Shown: positions 34,526 to 43,011 of the stretch, one piece after another
How positions within the stretch are numbered: the stretch's first letter is position 1
Layout of the letters: the number at the start of each line of letters is the position of its first letter
Source of the DNA: CBDFJH01 sp965198095
GTDB taxonomy: Bacteria > Latescibacterota > UBA2968 > GCA-2709665
DNA length: 64,000 bases
Assembly: GCA_965198095.1 (NCBI GenBank)
Contig: OZ240239.1
Coordinates: forward strand, 124,001 to 188,000
Direction: 5' to 3'
Notes under the pieces: model-generated
Seen by the model: the letters and a program-made list of their open reading frames with translations, nothing else
Told to the model about the DNA's origin: nothing
The model's database searches: none
Position numbers and translations under genes: made by a program

Positions 34526-35478
34526 GTCCGATCCAACCCTCCGCCGGCCGTCTGCTTGAAGATCTTCAGAAGGGCCAGATCCCGCGCTTTGAGGATCTGC
34601 CGCGGTGTCTTGCCGTCGTAATCGTAAAAGCCTTTCCCGGTCTTGACCCCCATATGTCCCGCATCCACCAACCTCTGCATCGTGCTGTAGGCGGGCATAG
34701 CCGAAAGCCGTTTGGCCATCTCCTTCTGGATCGCCAGACTCACGTCCAGGCCGGTAAAGTCGTAACGTTGCGCCACCCCCACAACGACCATTCGTGGGGC
34801 CAGCGAGGCCTTCACCGCCTCATCCAGCTGTTCGGGCGTGGCCAATCCCCTGTCCAGAAGGTCGTTGACCTCCCGGCCGATCGCCACCTGAAGCCGGTTC
34901 ACCAGGTAGCCCTGAATAAACCGATCGAGCACCACCGGCTTCTTGCCCAGGCGCGTCAGAAGTCGGGCGACACGGTCCGCCGTGTCGTCGGACGTCTCGG
35001 GGCCTTTGACCACGTCGACGAGCGGAATGATGTAGGGCGGCGCATACCAGTGCGCGATGCAGAACCGTTCGGGGTTGCGGATGCGTACGATCTCGAACAG
35101 GTTCAGGCTGGACGTGTTGGAAAGCAGAATCGTATCCGCCGGGCAGGCCTCGGCCAGGCGGACGAACAGATCCCGCTTGACTTCCGGGTCTTCAGGAACG
35201 GCCTCGAGCGCGAGGTCAACGTCACGGGCCGAAGCCTCCAGGTCTGTGCTCGTCCCGATGCGTTCGAGGATCGGATCGATCTCCGTGCGGTCCAGCGCCT
35301 CCGCTTCGGCCATCATCTCCAGATTGGACCGGATCTGCCTGAGCGCGCGCCCCAGGATCGACGCGCTCACGTCGACCAGCTGGACGTCGTACCCCCCCGA
35401 AGCAAACACCTGGGCCAGACCGTGGCCCATCGTTCCAGCCCCGACCACGAGCACCCTGTCGCGTTCGGAAGAGGCCAC
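34522..35478 (-). CDS. 3-hydroxyacyl-CoA dehydrogenase-family NAD oxidoreductase
   Basis: About 318 residues from the GTG at 35478, one base after the cyclase stop (GAGG upstream). The longer frame to 35526 overlaps that gene and is less likely. Rossmann motif VLVVGAGTMGHGLAQ, then LSNTSSLNLFEIV, the catalytic His in FCIAHWYAPPY, and the C-terminal helical domain (GFYDYDGKT). Relatives include short 3HCDHs and L-gulonate 3-dehydrogenase/lambda-crystallin; in this sugar-acid setting the latter type of reaction is attractive. Its stop overlaps the FAH gene by 4 bp. Confidence 0.9.
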   Translation of the reverse strand: MASSERDRVLVVGAGTMGHGLAQVFASGGYDVQLVDVSASILGRALRQIRSNLEMMAEAEALDRTEIDPILERIGTSTDLEASARDVDLALEAVPEDPEVKRDLFVRLAEACPADTILLSNTSSLNLFEIVRIRNPERFCIAHWYAPPYIIPLVDVVKGPETSDDTADRVARLLTRLGKKPVVLDRFIQGYLVNRLQVAIGREVNDLLDRGLATPEQLDEAVKASLAPRMVVVGVAQRYDFTGLDVSLAIQKEMAKRLSAMPAYSTMQRLVDAGHMGVKTGKGFYDYDGKTPRQILKARDLALLKIFKQTAGGGLDRT

Positions 35479-35479
35479 G

Positions 35480-36244
35480 CTACGCCTCGTCCACGATGGC
35501 CACGACTCTCGCGAGCGAACCGTCACCCATCCAGTAACGGATCGGAAAGGCGGCGATCGTGACCCGCATCCCGGTCACCTCGTCGATATCTCCGCCCACG
35601 TTCTCGATCAGGCCGATGCCGTTCATCAGCATCTTGTTGTGGGCATACTCCTGAGAAGGGTGCTCCGGCGGGTCGAACTGTTTCGGAAAATCGTCCAACA
35701 GCTCCCGTCCCGTCACTTTCTTGTACTTGTCATACACCCACGGCGTGCGGTCCGGACCCTTCGTGCACAAGAAGATATCGTTCGCCTGCGTGTCGTGGCC
35801 GACACATTTGACACCCTTCTCGACGAACCAGTCCGCGGCCTCTTTCCACATCCCCGGAGAGAACTGAAAGTATTTCGTGTTGTTTCCCCAGTACTGGTGC
35901 CAGCCCGTGTTGATGATGACGATGTCGTCCTTCTGGATCTCCGGCCTGGCGTGCTCGAGATCCTCGGCCGTGATCAGTTCCCAATCGTTCTTTGGAATGC
36001 TCACCACGACGCCTGTCCCATAGTATGTATCCAGCGGAACCTCGTCCATGTCGCACCCGTTCTCGTTCACGTGAATCGGAGCGTCCACGTGGGTGCCCAC
36101 GTGCATGGAGTGTTTGATCATCGTCGTCGTCTGGCCGTTATGCTGGGGCATGGAGATCCGCTCGATGATGAGGTCGGGGCTGCCCGGCCAGACCGGCATG
36201 CCAAAACCGAACGGGTGCGACAGGTCAACCAGTCGTCTCGGCAT
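35480..36244 (-). CDS. Cyclase-family (kynurenine-formamidase-like) metal hydrolase
   Basis: 254 residues, ATG at 36244 with AAGGAGGG upstream; first gene of the 31-36 kb operon. It has the signature HxGTHxDxP as HVGTHVDAPIH, DLSHPFGFGMPVWPG near the start and a later GHDTQAND with a probable metal ligand. The family hydrolyses amides, lactones or isatin-type rings. A lactonase-like role ahead of the dehydratase and dehydrogenase steps would suit sugar-acid catabolism, but the sequence does not decide it. Confidence 0.9.
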   Translation of the reverse strand: MPRRLVDLSHPFGFGMPVWPGSPDLIIERISMPQHNGQTTTMIKHSMHVGTHVDAPIHVNENGCDMDEVPLDTYYGTGVVVSIPKNDWELITAEDLEHARPEIQKDDIVIINTGWHQYWGNNTKYFQFSPGMWKEAADWFVEKGVKCVGHDTQANDIFLCTKGPDRTPWVYDKYKKVTGRELLDDFPKQFDPPEHPSQEYAHNKMLMNGIGLIENVGGDIDEVTGMRVTIAAFPIRYWMGDGSLARVVAIVDEA

Positions 36245-36325
36245 CTTGATACGCCCTCCTTGTCCTGAAAGTCCGTCCGCCCATCGCGCTGAGACAAGCC
36301 CGGCAAATCCGGTAGGAGCCTTACC

Positions 36326-36423
36326 TTCGCCAGCAGGAGCTGGCTCCTACCTTATGAACGGCTTGTGAGTATTACCTGATTGCAAGCCCGGTGAATCCGG
36401 TAGGAGCCGCCTCCCGGCGGCGA
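36326..36423. repeat. RAYT-type palindromic repeat unit, 3' flank of the RAYT gene
   Basis: One complete L-spacer-R unit (TTCGCCAGCAGGAGCTGG...GGCGGCGA) ending 33 bp from the end of the RAYT reading frame. A partial right arm (GGTAGGAGCC) lies just before it at 36311. Confidence 0.85.
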
Positions 36424-36455
36424 TCCATTCACGCCGATACTCGCCTTGCTTGATC

Positions 36456-36963
36456 TTACCAATCCGGGAAAAGACACGAGAACGGCCAATCTTCTGGGGT
36501 TGCAACATATCTTTTTCTCACCGGATTTTCATGGATGTATCCGATTTTCATGGATGTATCCGAGATGTCGAGCAAACGCCTCTTTGTTACGAAGCTTATG
36601 ATCATAGAACCCGCGCTGCCAGAACCTTCCCGTCCTGCATTGTAGTCTGTTGATTCCTCTAGCTGTATGGCTTCCGAATGAAGCCATCACGCTGGAAAGA
36701 TCCTGATCCTCTCCCAAGGCCACGATCAAATGCAAGTGATCAGGCATCAGGACGTATCCTTCACATCTGAGACGCTCATTTTCATGAAGCCAGCGCAAAC
36801 ACCGAACGATGAGCTCCGGCACTTCAGATTCCTCTTTCGGATTCATTGGGTCGCGAACCAGTGGACCTGTAGTATCGTCCACGCACTTTGTTATGGAGTA
36901 GATGGATCCGGGCAAGGAATTACGCCATTTCCTCAGAGCCGATTGATGGAACCCTCTTTCCAT
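36456..36963 (-). pseudogene. REP-associated tyrosine transposase (RAYT), broken by a 19-bp tandem duplication
   Basis: RAYTs are single-copy IS200-like HUH transposases that act on REP palindromes. Seen here: LPGSIYSITKCVDD, the HUH motif as YVLMPDHLHLIV, the catalytic-Tyr region FWQRGFYDHKLR, then HLGYIHEN. In the present frame translation stops early (RIHP, stop at 36529). GATTTTCATGGATGTATCC occurs twice in tandem (36524-36542, 36543-36561). Removing one copy restores an exact frame of 162 residues ending YVATPEDWPFSCLFPDW at 36456, a normal RAYT C-terminus. The gene is flanked on both sides by units of the same palindrome. Confidence 0.88.
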
Positions 36964-36998
36964 TTTTTTACACGTATCAACCGACGGCCGAGCTTACC

Positions 36999-37607
36999 TT
37001 CGCCAGCAGGAGCTGGCTCCTACCTGATGAACGGCCTGTGAGTATTGCCTGATTGCAAGCCCGGTGAATCCGGTAGGAGCCGCCTCCCGGCGGCGAACAC
37101 TTCACCTCGATCCTCGCCTTACCTTCGCCAGCAGGAGCTGGCTCCTACCTTTTGAACGGCTTGTGAGTATTGCCTGATTGCAAGCCCGGTAAATCCGGTA
37201 AGAGCCGCCTCCCGGCGGCGAACACTTCACCTCGATCCTCGCCTTACCTTCGCCAGCAGGAGCTGGCTCCTACCTCATGAACGGCTTGTGAGTATTACCT
37301 GATTTTTCAAACCCGGTAAATCCGGTAGGAGCCGCCTCCCGGCGGCGAACACTTCACCTTGATCCTCGCCTTACCTTCGCCAGCAGGAGCTGGCTCCTAC
37401 CTCATGAACAGCTTGTGAGTATTACCTGATTTCAAACCCGGTAAATCCGGTAAGAGCCGCCTCCCGGCGGCGAACACTTCACCTCGATCCTCGCCTTACC
37501 TTCGCCAGCAGGAGCTGGCTCCTACCTCATGAACAGCTTGTGAGTATTACCTGATTGCAAGCCCGGTAAATCCGGTAGGAGCCGCCTCCCGGCGGCGAAC
37601 ACTTCAC
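36999..37607. repeat. Tandem array of five RAYT-type palindromic units
   Basis: Left arms start at 36999, 37124, 37249, 37376 and 37501: a period of 125, 125, 127 and 125 bp. Each unit holds a left hairpin (CAGCAGGAGCTG core), a ~45-bp spacer with CTTGTGAGTATT(A/G)CCTGATT, and a right hairpin (GCCTCCCGGCGGC). Two right arms read GGTAAGAGCC instead of GGTAGGAGCC. It begins 36 bp upstream of the RAYT start. The following 37608-37826 shows nothing I recognise. Confidence 0.92.
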
Positions 37608-37826
37608 TTCGCAGAAAGCAAGTATTGGGTGTGCCGTTTTGTCGTCAAAAGCCGATCGGAGACTAAGTTGTTGAATTTCACGCACCTGAAGCGAGTCTCG
37701 TCGCGGGTGTGGATCGATCTGCAAAAACCGGTCTGGGAAGATAGGTAGGTAGGGCTTGAACGCTAAAACGTTCTTGGAGGAAGGAGACAGGATCGGTCGG
37801 CTGGCGCGCCCACTCTTGCCTCAAGG

Positions 37827-38852
37827 TCAACTCGTGTCGATCCGCTCCGCCATCTCCGACATCGTCTGCGCATCCACGGACCGACGGTGCAGGATCGTCT
37901 CGAGATTGCCCATATGATCCGAGTGTTCGGGAACCGCCTCCAGCGCTTCACGAACCTCTTCCCAGGTACATCCGATCTGCCGGGGCTTGTAGCGGGTGCC
38001 GCAGGCCTTGAGCATCTCCACGGCCTTCTCGAAGTGCGTCTCGCAGAGATGACAGGTGATCAGCGTCCCAAGGGCGACGATCTCGCCGTGCAGCGGTTGC
38101 TGACCGTGCACCCAGTAAAAGGCGGGGTCCATGGGATGATCGATGCTGTGATTCACGTTCTGCTTCATCACCGGGAGGTCCCACCGCTCCCGGCTGATCT
38201 CCGCGCAGGTCCGAATGGCCGGGGGTCCGGGCCTTCCCTCGACGTCCAGATCGGAGGCGTAGCGTTCCACGCGCTCCGATATCCAGGTCTCTATCTCTTC
38301 CTGTGCGGCCGTATTCCAAGAATCGCCCGGCAGTCCCTGATCCGTCCACCACTTCCAGGCGGCCGCTGCGGCCAGGAAGCAGACGCACTCGCCCATGCCG
38401 GCCGCGTTGAGGTAGGGCGGCGCGGCCCAGATCACGTCGGTGTCCAACAGCACACACTCGGGCACCAGCGTATCTATAATCGCGAGCTTGCCGTCCCGCC
38501 GAAGCGGATATGTCAGCTGAAAAATGGCACCGGTCGACACGACGGTCGGGATCTGGATGAGCCTGGCCTTCTTCTTCAGGGCGACGTATTTGGCGGCGTC
38601 CAGGGCCCTCCCGCCTCCAATTCCGAGGACGTGGGACGTCTTCGGAAGTTTCTTCACGAGGTCGTTGGAATAGCCTTCCTCCTGGCTGGTCACATATGCC
38701 AGGCCCTTGGGCTCGCCCGGCAGCTTTTCCCGAACTGCCTCCCAGGCCGAGGGCGAGGTCAAAACGACATAACCCTTGAGATCCCGGCATCCGTCCTCGA
38801 TCACGCGCGTTCCGTAATGGGTAACCCAATCTTTCAATGGTTTCGTGGCCAT
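37827..38852 (-). CDS. Iron-containing alcohol dehydrogenase / glycerol-1-phosphate dehydrogenase-like
   Basis: 341 residues, ATG at 38852. Dehydroquinate-synthase-like fold: VLGIGGGRALDAAKYVA (nucleotide loop), IPTVVSTGAIF, then a helical metal-binding half. The expected Asp of the AGxGD motif reads NAAGMGECV (Glu), the first His region is NVNHSIDHPMDP and the second His is in LHGEIVALGT. The family reduces dihydroxyacetone phosphate or oxidises polyols with Fe/Zn. The altered metal ligand makes the exact activity uncertain. It follows GH127 by 196 bp. Confidence 0.8.
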   Translation of the reverse strand: MATKPLKDWVTHYGTRVIEDGCRDLKGYVVLTSPSAWEAVREKLPGEPKGLAYVTSQEEGYSNDLVKKLPKTSHVLGIGGGRALDAAKYVALKKKARLIQIPTVVSTGAIFQLTYPLRRDGKLAIIDTLVPECVLLDTDVIWAAPPYLNAAGMGECVCFLAAAAAWKWWTDQGLPGDSWNTAAQEEIETWISERVERYASDLDVEGRPGPPAIRTCAEISRERWDLPVMKQNVNHSIDHPMDPAFYWVHGQQPLHGEIVALGTLITCHLCETHFEKAVEMLKACGTRYKPRQIGCTWEEVREALEAVPEHSDHMGNLETILHRRSVDAQTMSEMAERIDTS

Positions 38853-39048
38853 TTATGGCTCCAGTATCGAACGAAATGCGTGATTCCAGACCGGCAGGAC
38901 AGCCGTAACGGAATGTTAATGCTATAGGATAGCGAATTCGCACAAAATCTCCAAGCCTTTTCGAGCCTTTGCCGGGGTCCAAACGAGCCGACTTCCGGAA
39001 TGCCACCGGGAGGATCTGCGACCTTGGGTCCGCACGTTTTGGCTGACC

Positions 39049-40980
39049 CTACGAAGCACTCACCCACGTCAGAAAGGGTGAGGCGCCGCGATTTCCCCAC
39101 GCATAGAAAGGGATCGCCGTCACCGGCGCGGCGGTCCCACCCTCCCCGCGAAGGACAACGGTCTGGCCCAGGAGGCCTTCCTCCAGGTCGGTTTCGAACC
39201 CGGGCAGTTCCCCCACAGGCGCGTAGAGCCCCTCCCCTTGTCTTGAACGCGCCCCTGTCCCAACACAGATCTCCCACAGGTCGAGACCGGGATTGTCCGC
39301 CCCTTCGAAGCAGTAGACGAGGGGCCCCCGCATCAAGGCCAGTCTGCGTCGCAGGACCTTCACTCGGGGATCCGCCTGTACGCCGACGACCGGCATCGGC
39401 AGGTCCAGAATCACGCGGTCTCCCGGGCTCCACTCTCTGTGGATTCGGCAGTAGGATCCAGGTTCGACCCCACTGACAGCTGTACCGTTGACTTCAACCT
39501 TTGGGTTCGAACACCAACCGGGGATGCGCAGGTTCAGATCGAAGCTCGCGGGTTTCTGGGAAGAAACCTCGAGCTCTACGAGGCCCTCCCACGGATACTG
39601 CGTCTTTTGCGAAAGGGCGATCTCCGTACCATCCGGCAGGTGCCAATCTACGCGGCTGTTGTCGTAGAGGTGGACCCAGAAGCCACTTTCGGACGTGCTA
39701 TAGATATAGCCGGGAACCGACGCGATCGTACAAAGCACGTTCGGGGGACAACAGCTGGGCGACAGAGACGCCCAGGTCGTTCTCGGAGGATGATCCCCGA
39801 GTGAAGCCAGGGGCACGAGGTAGGAGAAAGTGGTGTGGTCCAGCGAGACACCCGCCAGGATCCCGTTGTAGAGAATCCGCTCGAAAAGATCGGCATACAC
39901 CGCCTCACCCGTCACGGCGAGCATCCGCCAGTTCCAGTAGGCGTTGCCGATCGTCGCGCAGGTCTCCATCCCGGTCGACCCGGTCCAGCCCCATACCCCC
40001 TGGGACAGGTCGAAGGCCTCTTCAACTGCCACTTCGGCTTCCCCGCGTTTGACCGCGATCGATCCAACAATATGCATCTTCCTCTTGGTGACGTCGTTCC
40101 AGATCGCGTCCAGCTTGTCCAGGTAGGCCTTATTTCCGGTTTCCGCGAAGGAGTCCGCGCCGCCGCACATCAGATAGGTCTGGCGAACGAGGTGTGCGGA
40201 ACGACGGACGCCTACATTCGACCCGATCGCGACGCTCGGACCGATTACGGGCGGCTGTCTGAGCAGAGGCGTCAGGAAATGCTCGGCGCCGCGCAGGTAG
40301 CGTTCATCGCCGGTCGAACGATACAACTCTACGAGCGCCATCTCTATGGCGGGGTGCCCCGCGAACTCCTCGCCTCCGAATTTCGCGCAGACCCGGTCCG
40401 CAACGCCCATCGCGCATTCCAGGAATTTATCTTCACCGGTCGCGCGATGGTGGGCGATGGCCGTCTGGATCAGGTGGCCCGGAGTTGCGAGCCCATACGA
40501 GAGCTCGAAATTCTCGCCATAATAGATGTTGAAAAAATCTTCATTCTGATGTGCCGCGACGAAACCGGCCGCAAGGTCGTTGACCAGACCGCGGATCTCA
40601 TCATCCTCACCCGACTGAAGCACGAACGCGCACGCTTCCAGCCACTTCGTCGCGTTCGCGCGCCATGTGTAGGACAGTCCGAGTTTGTTCTGGCCTCTAT
40701 AGTTCTTGTCCAGAATCTCGAGGGCGGCCCCAATTTCCGGACCGTCCGTAGACTGGGAGAATGTCCGGAACGGGCTGATCTGATCGTCCCTGTCGAGCCA
40801 GGAGAGGAAGGCCGGAATGCCCGCCCTGCGGCTGGCCTCCATTCGCGGCCGCCAGAATCCCGCCTCCATCGTAACGGCCTGAATCGGGACCGGTCTTAGA
40901 ATGGCGTGGGGGCTCTGAACGGTGGAAACGACGCCCGCCTCGTTCCAAGCCGGGAGGGTCTTACCTTCCTTGGTACTCAC
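39049..40980 (-). CDS. GH127 family (beta-L-arabinofuranosidase-like) glycoside hydrolase
   Basis: 643 residues, GTG start at 40980 with GGGAGG upstream. Alpha/alpha-barrel (~30-430) followed by beta-sandwiches. The Zn/Cys site characteristic of GH127 is intact: Glu339-x-Cys341 in STGMETCATIGN and Cys410-Cys411 in SCCPPNVL, where one Cys acts as nucleophile in HypBA1. FELSYGLATPGHL and GHPAIEMALVELY match the family (DUF1680). Length is normal. No signal peptide, so it acts on imported oligosaccharides. It is 18 bp after the HpaI-type aldolase. Confidence 0.9.
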   Translation of the reverse strand: MSTKEGKTLPAWNEAGVVSTVQSPHAILRPVPIQAVTMEAGFWRPRMEASRRAGIPAFLSWLDRDDQISPFRTFSQSTDGPEIGAALEILDKNYRGQNKLGLSYTWRANATKWLEACAFVLQSGEDDEIRGLVNDLAAGFVAAHQNEDFFNIYYGENFELSYGLATPGHLIQTAIAHHRATGEDKFLECAMGVADRVCAKFGGEEFAGHPAIEMALVELYRSTGDERYLRGAEHFLTPLLRQPPVIGPSVAIGSNVGVRRSAHLVRQTYLMCGGADSFAETGNKAYLDKLDAIWNDVTKRKMHIVGSIAVKRGEAEVAVEEAFDLSQGVWGWTGSTGMETCATIGNAYWNWRMLAVTGEAVYADLFERILYNGILAGVSLDHTTFSYLVPLASLGDHPPRTTWASLSPSCCPPNVLCTIASVPGYIYSTSESGFWVHLYDNSRVDWHLPDGTEIALSQKTQYPWEGLVELEVSSQKPASFDLNLRIPGWCSNPKVEVNGTAVSGVEPGSYCRIHREWSPGDRVILDLPMPVVGVQADPRVKVLRRRLALMRGPLVYCFEGADNPGLDLWEICVGTGARSRQGEGLYAPVGELPGFETDLEEGLLGQTVVLRGEGGTAAPVTAIPFYAWGNRGASPFLTWVSAS

Positions 40981-40998
40981 TGGGTGACCTCCCCGACG

Positions 40999-41880
40999 TT
41001 ATACCGGCATTGTGCGTTTGGTGTGGGCCCGCCCGATCTTGGCAGGCACTTCTCCCGCAGGCCCACAGGAGCCGATCATCAGGCCCTCGTCGATCATTTC
41101 AACCACGGTGTCCGGGAATACAAGATCGAGGAAAAAGACGTGCGCCTCCTGAAGGGCCGCCTTCACACGCTGGCGGGCCTGCGAGACCGCTTCGGGATAA
41201 GGAGGGTCGTGAGCGTCGGGATAACCGAACGACATCGCCATGTCGCCGGCGCCCCACTCCCCACAGATGATGCCAGGCACCTTCGCAATCGACTCTGCGT
41301 TTTCCAGGGCACGTCTGTTTTCGATCTTGATTCCGAGCATGATCTCGCCCACGGGATTCAGCGGCCAGACATCGGCCCGCTTCAAGTATTCCTGGACAGG
41401 AAGGCCCCACACTTCCGACGCGGATGCCTGCCCCTTATGACCCCTGCGACCGGGATCCAGACCCTGTCCTACACCGAGCTGCTGGAAGGAGTAACGGCAG
41501 GATTCGACGAAGGCCTTGACGGCCTCCGGCGTTTCGGCATGGGGCAGCGCGACGCCGTGGACCCCCTGCGCGAGGACCTGTTTGATCATCCAGGCGTTCG
41601 CCCGGACCACGGCTTCGCTCGTGCCGTCCGTCGGAATGGTCACGGACACGGCCGGCGTCCGGTGCCCGCTCCGGGTCGGACCGCCATCCACCAGGCCACG
41701 CATGAACTCGCCGATGGCGTGGACATCGAACGGATCGTGTTCCGTCTCGATCCTGATGTAGTCGGCCCACGTACCGGCCATCTCCCGGCCGGCTTCGTAA
41801 GAAACCTCCTGTGGATCGATATAGTAAATCGGCTGCCCCTGCTCGAGCAGTTCGATCGCCCTGTTGATCCGTTTCGGCAT
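40999..41880 (-). CDS. HpcH/HpaI-type aldolase
   Basis: 293 residues, ATG at 41880 with GGAGGTGAGAG upstream. TIM-barrel pyruvate-aldolase family: early RIETEHD, HGVALPHAETPEAVKAF, IMLGIKIENRRALENA (metal-binding Glu) and GEWGAGDMAMSFGYP (metal-binding Asp). The family cleaves 2-keto-3-deoxy sugar acids or 4-hydroxy-2-oxo acids to pyruvate plus an aldehyde, e.g. 2-keto-3-deoxy-L-rhamnonate aldolase. Encoded between the sialidase-like gene (25 bp) and GH127, and shortly after an enolase-type dehydratase, which makes the sugar-acid product. Confidence 0.88.
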   Translation of the reverse strand: MPKRINRAIELLEQGQPIYYIDPQEVSYEAGREMAGTWADYIRIETEHDPFDVHAIGEFMRGLVDGGPTRSGHRTPAVSVTIPTDGTSEAVVRANAWMIKQVLAQGVHGVALPHAETPEAVKAFVESCRYSFQQLGVGQGLDPGRRGHKGQASASEVWGLPVQEYLKRADVWPLNPVGEIMLGIKIENRRALENAESIAKVPGIICGEWGAGDMAMSFGYPDAHDPPYPEAVSQARQRVKAALQEAHVFFLDLVFPDTVVEMIDEGLMIGSCGPAGEVPAKIGRAHTKRTMPV

Positions 41881-41905
41881 CTCTCACCTCCAAAAGATTC
41901 ACGCT

Positions 41906-42970
41906 TTACACAATGCGCCACCGCGTGCCCATCAGGCAGGTCTTCTCGTCCAGTTGGTCCTTCTGGTAGTAGACTGTCCAGATCGATTCATCAGCCAACT
42001 GAACCGAGGCCGGGTAGCCCAGGTCTGCGTCGTGCGATGCGCAGACGAGCCCTTCGTTTCCGGCCTCCCAGCTCCTCCCCTCGTCCTTGCTGATACAGGC
42101 ATACTCTCCGTACGGTGGCCTCCGCTTCCCGTAAACGACAAGCAGCCATCCGTTGTGCAATCGAATCAAGTGGGGAGGATAACCCCAGATCGAAGTCGGC
42201 GCCGCCACTGTCCAGGTCGCCCCGCCGTCCTCACTCAGCGACTGCCGCAGAAAGTGCTGCGCTCGGTCTTGGGGTACGTAGCGAAACATCGCGACGAGGC
42301 GCCCGTCTTCCGTCTCGACGGCGTGGGGTTCGTGGTAGTGATCGATCGATTCATCGGGAGGGATCTCGATCCGACCCAGAAGCACCCAGGAACGGCCGTC
42401 GTCCTCCGACTGCTCTACCAGGAGCGCCTCCTCGTCGTGAAAGATCGTCCTGCCCACGTAGAGGAGCCGTCCGTCACTCAATTCAATTGGACCGTGAGGC
42501 GCGCTCTCCTGCGTTCGAACCGGCGCCTCCCAGGTCTTTCCTCCGTCCCCCGACCGCCGCACCCAGTGCCCCAGCCAGTCACGCCTGTCTTCCTGTGTAA
42601 GCGAATCAATAGTCGCCTGCCACCGGTCTGCCGTCTCGTCGCCGTACTGCTCCCGGTATCTCAGCATCCGCGCTTCCGAAGCGACGCCGGTAAACCAGCT
42701 CACCACGATCGCGCCAGATCGAGTCACAATGATCCCCGCATCCCGATCATCCACGGGCGTGTCGTTGATCGTCTCCGGGGTACTCCAGTTCGCGCCGCTG
42801 TCGGAGGACCGCACGAGCTGCGTCTTGCCGTAGGGACAGACGTGTGAATCGCGGTCTCCTGAAAAGGCGACAAGCAATTCTTCTTGTGCCGTCTTCGCGA
42901 TCGTCGGCCAACCGATGTAGCGACCGGGTTGTTTGCAGATCACCTGCGTTGACAATACTTCGATTTCCAC
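41906..42970 (-). CDS. Sialidase-fold protein with five Asp-box repeats
   Basis: 354 residues, GTG at 42970 (GGGAGGAA upstream). Six-bladed propeller of the BNR/sialidase type, with Asp boxes at SSDSGANWS, SGDGGKTWE, SEDDGRSWV, SEDGGATWT and SKDEGRSWE. A canonical FRIP motif is not seen (GRYIGWPTIA is the closest), so sialic acid specificity should not be assumed. HYHEPHAVETEDG and RYVPQDRAQH may carry active-site residues. Cytosolic by sequence. The hairpin at 42983 separates it from the enolase-family gene. Confidence 0.85.
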   Translation of the reverse strand: MEIEVLSTQVICKQPGRYIGWPTIAKTAQEELLVAFSGDRDSHVCPYGKTQLVRSSDSGANWSTPETINDTPVDDRDAGIIVTRSGAIVVSWFTGVASEARMLRYREQYGDETADRWQATIDSLTQEDRRDWLGHWVRRSGDGGKTWEAPVRTQESAPHGPIELSDGRLLYVGRTIFHDEEALLVEQSEDDGRSWVLLGRIEIPPDESIDHYHEPHAVETEDGRLVAMFRYVPQDRAQHFLRQSLSEDGGATWTVAAPTSIWGYPPHLIRLHNGWLLVVYGKRRPPYGEYACISKDEGRSWEAGNEGLVCASHDADLGYPASVQLADESIWTVYYQKDQLDEKTCLMGTRWRIV

Positions 42971-42982
42971 GAATTTCCTCCC

Positions 42983-43011
42983 GTAGAGACGCCCCTGCGG
43001 GGCGTCTCTAC
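42983..43011. repeat. Perfect hairpin overlapping a stop codon
   Basis: GTAGAGACGCCCC-TGC-GGGGCGTCTCTAC, 13-bp perfect stem. The TAG stop of the enolase-family gene (43008-43010) lies inside the stem, and the GGGAGG of the next gene follows directly. It resembles widespread GTAGAGACGCCCC palindromes; a T-run is lacking. Confidence 0.85.

Noticed and set aside
36999..37607. CRISPR array
   Set aside because: The period is regular but the unit is 125 bp, nearly all conserved and doubly palindromic; there are no unique spacers and no cas genes.
37608..37826. Second transposase relic beside the repeat array (frame with DDKTAHPILAFC)
   Set aside because: The resemblance to IS630 is too short and could be chance.
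41906..42970. True exo-alpha-sialidase
   Set aside because: Asp boxes are clear, but the FRIP Arg and arginine triad are not convincing by eye, so only the fold is claimed.
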